NCBI GenBank assembly: GCA_037951105.1
Contig: JBAMJV010008346.1
Location: 62,001 to 126,000, forward strand
Direction of reading: 5' to 3'
Length of the DNA stretch: 64,000 nt
DNA from: Echinarachnius parma
Taxonomy: Eukaryota > Echinodermata > Echinoidea > Clypeasteroida > Echinarachniidae
Positions 10,756 to 21,009 of this stretch are shown one piece after another; position 1 is the first letter of the stretch; every line of letters begins with the position of its first letter. The notes below the pieces were generated by a model. It was not told the DNA's origin and ran no database searches. It saw nothing but the letters and a program-made list of their open reading frames with translations. Made by a program: the position numbers and the translations under genes.

Positions 10756-12599
10756 CACTTTATTATCATCGTCTCTATTGTCTTTTCACCAACATACTTA
10801 TACTCTCCATTTGGTCTTCACTTTGACAAGTTTTGGCTTTGCAAAGCAAGGAATATTTTGATTACTTCAGCAGGTACCAATTATTAGTTAGAAATTGTAA
10901 AACGAGAGAAGATGATAGGTTTTTCCTCAATTTTATTCTACCAATATCTTCCCCAAAACACATCCATGCTTGAGGTCAGCCTTATAGGTTCAAATACCTC
11001 AACGCTCAAGGGCTAGTTTGGGTTTGGATATTGCAGAATGAACTATTTATATACATAAATTAAAAACATCATGATCGAGGGAAGACGTTTAGAAAAGCTT
11101 CCTCCATTCAGTCATCTTCTCCAGGTTCCCACAATCACATCTTAAGCGGTCAATTTTTACACTTTCGGACACCCAAAGGGCTTTTCCCTACAGCAGGGAC
11201 CGATTGTCTCGGAGGGGCTTGTTTGGATATTGCAGAATGAACAAATTATATAATTTAATCAAAACCATCATGAGCAAGGAAAAACGAATCGAAAGGTATC
11301 ATCTATTCATCCATTCTTTTCTCATGCATGTCTTGGTTCCCAACCGCCCATATTCGGCGGTCAATTTCACACGTTCGGACACCCCAAAGGCTAGTTTTGT
11401 TTCCTACATTATTACTAGTTGAAAGAATGGATGTTCAGAGACAAAACTCTTTTAACCATATACATTCATCTGGTCCCACTGTTCATTTATTGGTCACCAT
11501 GGTCCCATTGATTAAAACCACTATATGGACACCTCAAGGGCTAGTTTTGTTTCCGACAAGGAGGAACTGATTACTAGAAGAATCAATGGTCAGAGACGAA
11601 ACTCGTTTACCATCTTCGATTATCTGGTCCTATTGTTCATTCCTTCAGCGGTCAGCATGGTCAATGCTCCGACACCTCAAGGGCTAGTTTTGTTTTATGC
11701 AGGAGGAACTGATTACTAGTTAAAAAGAATGAATAACCACAGACGGAACTTTGTTACCATCTTCTTCCCCTGTTCCCACTTTCCATTATCGGTCACTCGG
11801 GTTCGGAAACATCAAGGGCAAGTTTGGTTACATTCGAAGGAACTAAATATTAGTTGCAAAATTAAAGTAAGAGTTCCCCCTCTTACAAATCCCAACCCAT
11901 CCTTTTAGCGGTAAAAATTACAAAAATGGGACGGATCGGTTGCATAAGGTGGTGAACATTATGTCCTTTATTATATTTAGAAGATTAAGCGCTAACGACA
12001 GAGGGAGTGGTTTTTATCAATTCTCCGAATGTATTCTTTCCCAAATACACTCCCGCTTGTGGCCATCCTTACAGGTTTCAGACACCCAACACACACAAAG
12101 TGCAGGTTTGTAGACCAAAAGGGGCTGATCTACCAGCATCATCAGAAGGAACCGATCGTTTAGCCTTCTATAAAGGGAGAATGGAGCAAGTATTTCCGGC
12201 GTTCTAACCCGAAACTTTGTAACCTAAATCTACCCTTGCAGCGGTCAACATTATTTTACACATTTAGATACCCTAAGGAATAGTTTGAATGGTGATAAAC
12301 CAATTACTCCTAGTATAAAGGGAGAAAACTAGGTGACAAGGGTAATGCCTTTATCCTTTTATATCTTATTAAATTTGTCCCCAGTCCCAACACTTTTGGC
12401 GGTCAATGTTACAGGTTGGGATTTGAACACCCTAGGGCTAGTTTCGCTACGTCAGGACTCACACGGAACTAATTATAACCTGGAAGAAGACATCTTTCCT
12501 CTCTGCTACCATCTTCTTCCCCTAAACTCATCCACGAGCCAGGTGTCCCAGAACCCCCAGGTCCTTAGGCTACGAGGATCCGCCGAAAGTTGGCGGATT

Positions 12600-14040
12600 A
12601 ATCGTCCAGAACCGTATACCCCGATGCGCTTCACCCATGTCATCACCAAACCGGTTATTGGCTTTAATAGGGTCTAATCCGGCCATATGTGTGCGTGCGT
12701 CTCACCAGGACCTACTTATTCCCACTTCGATCTGGCGGAAAGACAGAGCAAATGTTTGACAACATTCAGTTTGATGTTGAATACGTGCATGCGGACCAGG
12801 CCCGCAGGACTCTGGGTAGGTCTGCGGTAGACCCCGGGCACTCCAGAGGAAAAACCAGGCGCTATTTCAGTCTAGACTCTACTTTCCGCAAGACAGGCAG
12901 GAGAAACGTAGACCTATAAAAGTAGACATTTGAAACAACTTCCCATCTTCAGTTATTCAATTTATTTAGAAATTTCTTTTTTGTTCTAAATAAGAAGCAA
13001 AATTAAGGTGAAGAAGACAGATGAAACACACCTTCTCACGGTACGAAGACTCTAGACCATACTTGTTCTTTTTTTTTCCCAAGCCATTTCACATTTCATA
13101 ATGTGATGAACTGCACCTATCAGAGAAAGGTGTGAGATGGCGCTATAACAAATCATGATTGAGGGAAGTTCAATGATGATTCCAATTGTAGAAAACTATT
13201 CGTATTTTTACATGTTTTAAAATTTATGTTGTTGTTTTTTTACAAAAAACATTTATCTTAAACACTGCGATTGTTGATTTCATGGAAAATAAACAACAAT
13301 CCAATCTTGCCGACAATTCTAGATTGTGAATGTAATTACATGTATTTGTGAAATATAAACAATATATTTGTCCATGTCGTTTTAAATTGGTTTCGAGGTC
13401 ATTTCTCAAAATAAAATTCTAAAAACAAATTATTTCATTATTATTTGATTTTGTCTACAGAACAAAAACAACAACAAAGATATATAATAATAATATTCTG
13501 TATAAATAGCATCGTCTATAGCCTCGTTTTATCGACCTCCAGCCTAGCCGCCAAATTATCATGTCAATAACCATTACAATAGGGACCCCATTTCGATTAT
13601 CATTATCATGTAGATAATGAATGAGAGTGACATGGTTTTAGGGTTAATTATCGACGGTCGTGTTTGCTTGTCTAATGAAATCAGATCATAGTCGCCAAAT
13701 GAAACTGATTAGCTAACAAATATTTTCTAATTTGGTTTCCTCCTCCTCTTATGTACAGTTCACCATGCAGGGAGCAACCATGTTTATATAGGCGTAGGCA
13801 TAGTCGTATCCAGGATATTTCAATGGGGGGGGGGGGGGGGGGGGTTAGTTTCATTTAGTGGCGTATTTGGGGGTGTGTTTGTATACCTAATACAGTAATT
13901 TGTTTCGCTAAAAGGGGTGTTGAACACGGGCCCGAACAACCCCCTCGTTGTATTCGTATTAACAATAAAATCACGGGACAGGTTTCGTTTTTTTTTTTTT
14001 TATTTCCCTTTCGTTACAAAGATATGTATGATTGAAGTAT
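12600..14040. other. No gene recognised
   Basis: Ordinary A/T-rich non-coding sequence. It includes a poly-G tract at 13827-13844 and no frame with recognisable protein content. Confidence 0.6.
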
Positions 14041-14049
14041 TCAGATAAG

Positions 14050-14262
14050 AAAAACTCCGGGCGAGTTTTTCTTCTGTGTACAAAGTGAGTGCAGTGAGTT
14101 ACTGAATATCACTTTGCATTTTCGCTCATTACTTGGCCATACAATGTCCATTTGACTTGAAATTTTCACACAATACCCTGTGGACATATGAGATAACAAC
14201 AATATACATTGCATCAACCATTCATCACTTTTTGCACATGTCAACAAAGTTACTAGATCCCT
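14050..14262. mobile_element. Truncated TTAA-target MITE (family B)
   Basis: The right end GTTACTAGATCCCT is followed by TTAA at 14263-14266. The body matches the complement of 5211-5592 (for example CATCACTTTTTGCACATG and CACACAATACCC). The left end is missing. Confidence 0.8.
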
Positions 14263-14266
14263 TTAA

Positions 14267-16000
14267 TAATCAAAATTATATATTTATCGATATTTTAGTC
14301 GTTTCTGAACCGATTTTGGTCAGATTGGGTTTTTGTTTGTTTTTAAAATGAATTTTTCGAAAAATGTTAATTACCATTTCATTACCTCACAAAAAAAGCA
14401 CCCTCTGAAATAAAACTGATTAAGGCCTTTTACAATAATAGTTTGTTTGCTATAAGGTGTGCCCCATCCCCTAATCATGATAATGCCTCCTATGAGGGGA
14501 CAAATATAAAGTAGCATATAATGTCTCCCTGACTGCTTCCCTTCTGCCGAAATGAATACAGAAATGTAATAGATAACAACATGATTGTGTATTTTGATTA
14601 AATATTTCGGCTGCACGCCCCACCCCAACCCTATACATCCACATAAGAAATCAAGCTCCCTTACCATTCGTTTGCGCCCGCGCAATATGACGTAAGCTTT
14701 GCTACAAATTGCTTTCGTGGTATTGAACATGCCGATTAAAATTGGTTGTCTCATAACTACTGTAAACATTGTTTATTATTATGCACTGTATAGTATATTT
14801 AATGGGGAGGAATAACAATATTTATGTCACCTATTTATGTTGTATCTGATCGTAAACTGTTGCATGTTTATGATATTGAGTAATAACCCTTCCTGGGCCC
14901 TTCTTGGGCACGGGGGCACAAGCCCACTCAGGAGTGTCCGCGATTTGCAAGCCAAATTTCAAAAATTGCGAGAAAGTTATATGAAAGAATATTAAATTTA
15001 AAAGCTTTTGCCTGAATAAAATCGGGATTGGAATCTCCTTTTCGTGGGGTTATATGAAGTGAGTTTCAAGTGAGTTTTGTAGATTTGAACAATGTTACTA
15101 AATCCCAATGCATAACAATTTTCATGCCGGCAAGCTTGAAAGTAGCCACCCAAAAATTCCCAGGTGCCCCCAATCGGTCCGACCACGCTACGCCACTCCA
15201 AAGTGATATAGTATGAGTGCGATGAGAGTGACTATAATTATGATGATTTTGTGGTTGGATAAGGTCTCGCCTATCAGCGAGCAAGCGACCTATCTTGTCT
15301 ATATTAGCCTGCGCGACGATATTATAAATAATCAATATCGTCGCTACCATTTTCTAGAAATCACTATACCAATTCAACTGGAAGTTTAACCAGCTGTATT
15401 ATTTCGTTTCACTTCGTTGTTCTGTCTCTAATGACAATAATAATCACGCGGTTGACTTTTAGCAAACGTTTGCGCTAGGATGTTGTACCAATACCAGGAA
15501 TTTGTTATCTGTCATCAATCGGAGTCGTGCGATTTAAAATAAAGTGATGCGTGGTATTATTTTATGACTGTGTATACAGCTCTTCATTGTTAACATAATA
15601 ATGTGATGTTGATTCGTATTTTGATAGGTTTTAAGGACATTTTGCTCCAGAAAGGGAACGGTTGAAATGTTGATGCTGACCAGGAATATCACCTTGCATC
15701 GTTGTAATAGCATTGTCTCTGCAGAATTTATCAGCATTATCGCGAGAACTGATTGGAATTTGTCACGTGTTTGAACACATGAATTTTAAAAGTGAGTTAG
15801 TTCGTGTACTGATATCTAAATTGTGTATTAAGAAGATATAATTTAATTCACAACATTTCCATGACGTGGAGCAATATTAGGTAGAATTTTCACAATAAAT
15901 GTGTACATAGAGAACAGCAATTAACCGAAGTATAAATTCGTGTAATTCTGTCTCTATCAATCTGTTGCAATACGATGATGATAAGCGTAAGTATAACGTA
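14267..16000. other. No gene recognised
   Basis: Frames such as 14371-14769 (minus strand, 132 codons) show no known domain. A CTACGCCACTCC motif near 15185 resembles the terminus of the poly-G/C MITE family. Confidence 0.55.
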
Positions 16001-16005
16001 GTGTA

Positions 16006-16232
16006 AGCCCGGCGCATGCAGACAGAGCCGACTCGACTCGATCCGACTGGTTTTCAGTCAGGCTAGAGTCAGTTTCGCTCAGTCGGAGCCGATTCAACAT
16101 GTTGAATCGGAATCGAACGACCTCTGACTGGCAGTTGATTGACAAAACCGGAGTCCTGAGGCAACACATACTGAGTTAATCAGGCTGAAAACCAGTCGGA
16201 TCGGGTCGAGTCGGCTCTGTCAGCGCCGGGCT
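16006..16232. mobile_element. Fold-back MITE, 227 bp
   Basis: The ends are long inverted repeats. The left arm runs AGCCCGGCGC, ACAGAGCCGACTCGA, CGATCCGACTGGTTTTCAG. The right arm is its complement (CTGAAAACCAGTCGGATCG, TCGAGTCGGCTCTGT, GCGCCGGGCT). A second short palindrome (GATTCAACATGTTGAATC) lies in the loop. No clear target duplication was found. Confidence 0.8.
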
Positions 16233-16449
16233 ATATCTGTTGCACAACTATTGCATATATGTTGTATAAAGTCGTGTAATACTGTATGATATTATCTGTT
16301 GCAATAAGATGATTATTTCAAATCATTATTAATGACGAGAAGCAATTGGTTTGATTATCATAAGTTTGTACACATATTATAGGACAAATCAAAGTATAAA
16401 GTAAAGTTGTGTACTTTACTGAGACGTTTTGGTCCACGAGGCATTGTGT

Positions 16450-16630
16450 CTTATATATATATATACATAATGCCTGAAACTCCATTTCCCCGACTCCCGA
16501 CAAAAAAAGACCCAAACCCTAAATTTAACCATAACCCTAATGATCCTAATCCCTAATCCCAATTATCATTTTTAATACTAATCTTAATCCTATAAATTAT
16601 GTATTCAGACCTAAGGGTGTAGACTAACCG
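16450..16630 (+). repeat. Interspersed repeat with CCTAATCCC-rich core
   Basis: Contains AAACCCTAAATTTAACC, CATAACCCTAAT and repeated CCTAATCC, and ends near GGGTGTAGAC. Related segments are at 59798-60020 (opposite strand) and about 63655-63853. The telomere-like motif is degenerate and internal, so this is a dispersed repeat and not a chromosome end. Confidence 0.6.
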
Positions 16631-16639
16631 GCAAGCTAT

Positions 16640-19130
16640 TACCATTCATACACACTCAAATAGTTTGCGAAATGTTGTAACAGTTGTCATGAAAGCAATG
16701 TTTCAAAAGTAGCTTCAGTTTAGGCGTGTATATAATTAGGACGTAGCATTGTGATAATATATGTTCATCTTGGTGTTAACATTTGTTTTCGAGAATCAAT
16801 GTTATATTATATTAAAAATTACATAAATGTAACTTTCGTTAGTGTTAACTAACGCCAACCACGCAGTGCTAAAATTCTGATTATTATTCGAATATGCAAA
16901 CCATTTGACAGGATTCGATCATTAATAACCCCGAACACACGCCCGACCACTTCTCGCTCAATGATGTACAAAATGATGATGAGGATGCATGATAACGATT
17001 ATTGCAGAATAAATCGAATAATAGTTTGATGGTGCAGATAATTTGATATAATTTGATATGGAACGAAAAAGAACTCAAAAGCATGCAGATACGACCAACC
17101 ATGCACTCTACTCATACAAAGCTGTCCTTGTTCAATATGGTTTTTAATTTTACTCGACTAGACCTGAAATTAATTTTGTCAATTTTCGAGAAATCATCAT
17201 GGTCATACATGACAATTCGATCAAATGATCCACTCTGTCAGCGGTGCATTAAATTGGTGTGGTCGCATTATTACACATAATCATTGTCGATAAGTGTATC
17301 ACAATCACCATGACAACATGCCATTAAATACCATTGACGCGAATGGTGTAAAATTGTTTCATAATAACTTTATGATTAATGTTTTGAGTATGCATTGATG
17401 ATTGGATCGCGTAATTACCGGCAAGAGTTTTTTCACAAAAAATAATTACAATCAGAAATTTATCACAAATAAAGGTACAACCGACAGAGCGGGAAACATG
17501 AGCGCAATTACCATTATACTGGGAACTGTTGGCTCAAAATTGTGGCGTACAGTATATATACGGGGGTAGCACGGGTGGGCATGTGCCCACATAAAACAAA
17601 CAATTACTACGGAGGTTACAAAATTAATGGAATGCAAAGAGTGTTCCAATAAACAAGTGGTGTGCCCCCATCCCTGCAATCAGATAGACTGCGCTATACA
17701 CCACTGAATCGGTGCATTATTTATGATTATGGTTTTATTTCAGCCGCACCGAGTGGTAATGATTGCCCTAAATTACGGTATATAAATTATGATCATTAAT
17801 CATTGCATGGTCACGCAGAGAAAATAAATGCAATATTAGTATGAACGATACATCATATTTGTAATGTTTATAATGTATTCAAGACAACGTCAATGGAATA
17901 TTATAACAATGCACCTGAAGAATGATGCTAGATGCAAAAAGTTTCAACGCCCCCCCCCCCCCCTTTCCATAAGTGGAAGACGAGAAATCAAATTGCCATC
18001 AATTAATGTCATTTTAATACCGGATGATCGTCGATTGTATAACTAATTTGTATAATTAGTAGAGATAGCTTTATGATCAGAGACGATAATGCCTTTAATT
18101 TTGATAACAAATCTCATTAATCAATATATTAATTAGAGACCATGCTGTAGATATTAGAGTTGTGATTTAATCGGAAGGTCACCAACCTGAAGAGTGTAAA
18201 GAATATTATAAAATATCATTGGGGCGTTTAGATAGAATTGTCTTGCCCAAAATCATCGTTTTCGCAAGCGTTTTATTTCAATCTTCTCGCTCAATAAACA
18301 TTAGCATGAAGCCCATTTCAAAACGGTGATATTGGTCTAGACAAAACTAAAGATGCGTGGTTACTACACTTGCCTATTATAATTATAGGCCTCATACACA
18401 GGGTCAGATACTTCTTTAGCTCACCCCCTCCCCCTGTAAGAGGAGAGCAGAACTCTAGCGGTTCTCACATACCTTTTTGTATTTGTATTACCGACAGGAG
18501 CATGGAATAGGTTTCGGCTTTATTATGTTCACACATCGCTCATTGGACATTACAGATCGGTTGTTCACATGTTAACATAGTAACTAGATCCCTTTAATAT
18601 ATTTCTGAAGTGGGAGGGGGGTCCCGCTTACCCCCCCCCCCCCCCTCCCGCGTTGGTTTGGTAAAGCCCCTCCCCTTTTCTGACAGAGTTCCCAATCGAA
18701 CTTGGATTCTGTATTGAGGGTTTTAACCTTGCCATTCAGAATCATGATCATGGAGCTTTGGTATCCCGGGTCTTTGGCCTTCTGGGACTGCAGAGTAACT
18801 AATGGGCTAGTCCGTAAAATCAGCCAAGGGTTCTTTGACGATTTTTTTTCTCACCCGTTCTCACCGGGATGGGTGGGATACTATGACGTCATAATTTATT
18901 AAAAGAACCTCATAACGAAATGGATTTTTCTGTCTACAAATGGCCCAGACCCCGCAAAGCGCTATGTGCATTATTATGAGTTTTTAGCACCATACAAATC
19001 TGGATAAAAAAATTAACATCATCATCATCATCATCATTGTCGTCGTCGTCGTCGTCGTCATCACATTAATTTTTGCTTAATCATCAGTTCTTAGTTCTAA
19101 TAGACGACCAAAAATTGATAACGTATTTCT
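16640..19130. other. No gene recognised; minor repeats
   Basis: Non-coding. Contains a family B fragment ending in TTAA (18561-18593), poly-C tracts near 17949 and 18631, and a short (ATC)(GTC) repeat at 19018-19062 just upstream of the receptor gene. Confidence 0.6.
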
Positions 19131-19182
19131 ATTGATTTCAACAGAGCTAGGAAACACTTCCTGTGATCCCTCCGTGGTCTCG

Positions 19183-19194
19183 ATGGCGTCCTGA
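19183..19194 (+). promoter_or_regulatory. Possible four-codon upstream ORF in receptor 5' leader
   Basis: ATG GCG TCC TGA lies 67 bp before the chosen receptor start, if the leader extends this far. A splice-acceptor-like TTTCAACAG ends at 19143, so the leader exon may begin at 19144. Such a short uORF could reduce translation. This is inference only. Confidence 0.3.
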
Positions 19195-19260
19195 ATAGCA
19201 TGCTGAACTTGTAACCCGTCTCGATCTTCTGTGTCACCATCGGCGGAATACTGCTACGTC

Positions 19261-20646
19261 ATGAATGCTTCATCCACCACGCAAATGCCACCTGAAGAAG
19301 CCATATCCGCACATCGTATCTGCGTCGCCGTCTTCCTCGTCGTCGTTTCCATTCTCGGGATCGTTGGCAACAGCCTCACGATTTTCTCCGTGCTCGCCTG
19401 CCGACGGCTCCAGACCTTGCCCAACGCGTTCGTCGTCAGCCTGAGCTGCAGTGACCTCCTTAACTCCGCACTCAACATGCCCGTCCAGGTCACTGCGCTG
19501 ACACTGCATCCGACCTTACATGACCACGCTTTCGACGTCGTGTGCGTTACGTCGGCGGTGCTTAGCTACTCGATGATCACCTGTTCGGTCTTCATGCTTG
19601 ATCTGATTGCGATCAACAGGTTCGTGCTACTCACGAAGTCGCGAAAATTGTATAAGGTGTTGTACACCAAACGCAACATGGTTGTGACCATTAGCGGTGT
19701 CTGGATATCCACGCTGACTGCCATGATCGCCTTAGGACCGATCGGGGCAGCTATTTATGGTTACAACGACGTCATCGGACTATGTCAGTTGCGAGAAGAA
19801 AGCCGTGTGGTTGACGTCATGTGCGGAATTCTGTTTGGAGGGTCCTTCTTCGTGGTGACCTTCTGTTACGTACTGATCTACATCCACGTACGACATCATC
19901 TACGTAGGGTGGCACACATTCGCCACGGACCTGGTATTCCGACGGGTAGCACCACCGGTCCAAGGAGGGACACATCTTTAGGCCTGCAGAATATGTCAAT
20001 AGAGTCGACCAGCGAGACGGTCGCGAATCAAGCCGGAGGTGAACCGAGTAGTCACAAAGAGCCGGAGAGTTACGAAGAGCCGAAGAGTCACGAAGACCAG
20101 AGGAATCGCGAAGAGCAGGAAACTAACGGAGAGCCAAAAACTCACAAAGAGCCGAAATCCCACGAAGAGCAGAAGACTCGGGAAGAGCTGAGGACTCACG
20201 AAGACCTGATGACACACAAAGAGCCGAGGATTATTGAAGAGCCGATGACTCACGAAGACCTGATGACACACAAAGAGCCGAGGATTATTGAAGAGCCGAC
20301 GACTCACGAAGAGCCGAGTATTCCCGAAGGGCCGAAGACTAATGAGGTGTCGCGGGACGATCGGCCGATTGATGAAACCGAGAACAGGATAACCGTTAAC
20401 ATGATCATCATCGTCGTGTGCTTTTTCCTCTGCATTTCTCCGACACTGATGATGGTCCTCGTACCGGGAACCCAGTCGGCCGCTGTTTACACGGTCCTGT
20501 TCCTCTACTCGGCGTGCTGTTGCAATCCTATCATCTACGCCTGGAAGCACCCGGTGTTCAGGAGAGCCTTCAAGTGCATACTGGGTCGGAAGCTTGCTGA
20601 TATCGATGAGCCCGCGCCGTGGCTTCGCGCGCTTCTGAACAAATGA
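19261..20646 (+). CDS. Class A (rhodopsin-like) GPCR, melatonin/Tre1/GPR84-like, Glu-rich third loop
   Basis: A plasma-membrane receptor predicted to couple an unknown ligand to G proteins. From the first in-frame ATG the protein has 461 residues; the frame stays open upstream to a stop at 19204 without another ATG. Helix 1 (about 18-44) has the GN motif (IVGNSL). Helix 2 has SCSD. Cys95 and Cys175 fit the extracellular disulphide. Helix 3 ends AINRF (118-121) instead of DRY, as in melatonin receptors, and K-LY-KRN follows. TM6 reads CFFLCISP, lacking the usual Trp. TM7 has NPIIY (422-426) and a helix 8 with Cys. The usual Pro of TM5 is not seen. The N-terminus carries an N-glycosylation site (NAS). 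The third cytoplasmic loop (about 211-376) is rich in HEEPK/THKEP repeats, including an exact 18-codon tandem duplication but for one base. No intron interrupts the coding sequence. Candidate poly(A) signals AATAAA lie at 21090 and 21139. The ligand cannot be assigned; an orphan status is likely. Confidence 0.92.
   Translation: MNASSTTQMPPEEAISAHRICVAVFLVVVSILGIVGNSLTIFSVLACRRLQTLPNAFVVSLSCSDLLNSALNMPVQVTALTLHPTLHDHAFDVVCVTSAVLSYSMITCSVFMLDLIAINRFVLLTKSRKLYKVLYTKRNMVVTISGVWISTLTAMIALGPIGAAIYGYNDVIGLCQLREESRVVDVMCGILFGGSFFVVTFCYVLIYIHVRHHLRRVAHIRHGPGIPTGSTTGPRRDTSLGLQNMSIESTSETVANQAGGEPSSHKEPESYEEPKSHEDQRNREEQETNGEPKTHKEPKSHEEQKTREELRTHEDLMTHKEPRIIEEPMTHEDLMTHKEPRIIEEPTTHEEPSIPEGPKTNEVSRDDRPIDETENRITVNMIIIVVCFFLCISPTLMMVLVPGTQSAAVYTVLFLYSACCCNPIIYAWKHPVFRRAFKCILGRKLADIDEPAPWLRALLNK
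20197..20304 (+). repeat. 54 bp in-frame tandem duplication within the GPCR
   Basis: Two adjacent 54 bp units (20197-20250 and 20251-20304) encode HEDLMTHKEPRIIEEPMT and HEDLMTHKEPRIIEEPTT. They differ by one base (ATG versus ACG). They sit in a longer series of diverged THKEPK/SHEEQK repeats. Confidence 0.95.
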
Positions 20647-21009
20647 AAGCTCATGCATATGTGGATTTTCTTACCCGGGAAGTCGAACATTGTCGAATGC
20701 GCAAAATTAATTATGGGGTGTTGGCCGCAACACAATAGTTACACAGAATGTAGGTAAATCAGTGCAACGTTTGTCATGTTAAAAGCTCGTTGATTGTCAT
20801 GCCACTGTATCACATGTTGAGAATCAACCAAGATATTTATTTTATCTTAGAAATAATTACGTTATGACTTACACAACGTGGATTTAAAAGGACTAGAAAT
20901 TCCTTATAGTTATCATCGTATTGGTATGTGTTTTCCCTCAATTCACGCACGTAAAATAATGACGGAGAAAATCGAAAAGATGACACAGTTAGTCACCAAT
21001 ATGCATTAA

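Larger units (their letters stand above)
9990..12560 (+). repeat. Degenerate tandem repeat array, units about 140-210 bp
   Basis: Many diverged units share an ordered set of blocks: TTTAGCGGTCAA, then GTTCGGACACCTCAAGGG and CTAGTTTTGTTT, then GGAGGAACTGATTACTAGTT, then CAGAGACGAAACT and ACCATCTTCTTCCCC. The block around CTCAAGGGCTAG lies near 11006, 11176, 11386, 11536, 11676, 11816, 12270 and 12426, so the clean core spacing is 140-156 bp. Open frames cross unit boundaries and do not conserve a protein, so I treat the array as a satellite-like repeat rather than exons. Confidence 0.8.

Noticed and set aside
12333-12677. 114-codon frame, with neighbours at 9735-10013 and 11328-11570, as possible genes
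   Set aside because: They lie in the degenerate tandem array, occupy different frames in different units and conserve no protein.
14371-14769. 132-codon frame on the minus strand
   Set aside because: No family resemblance; likely chance.
19231-19260. GTG at 19231 as receptor start
   Set aside because: Non-ATG start is unlikely in an animal; the first in-frame ATG at 19261 has G at -3 and begins MNAS, a normal GPCR N-terminus.
19254-20658. Long minus-strand frames opposite the GPCR
   Set aside because: Shadow frames; the plus-strand frame has all the GPCR motifs.
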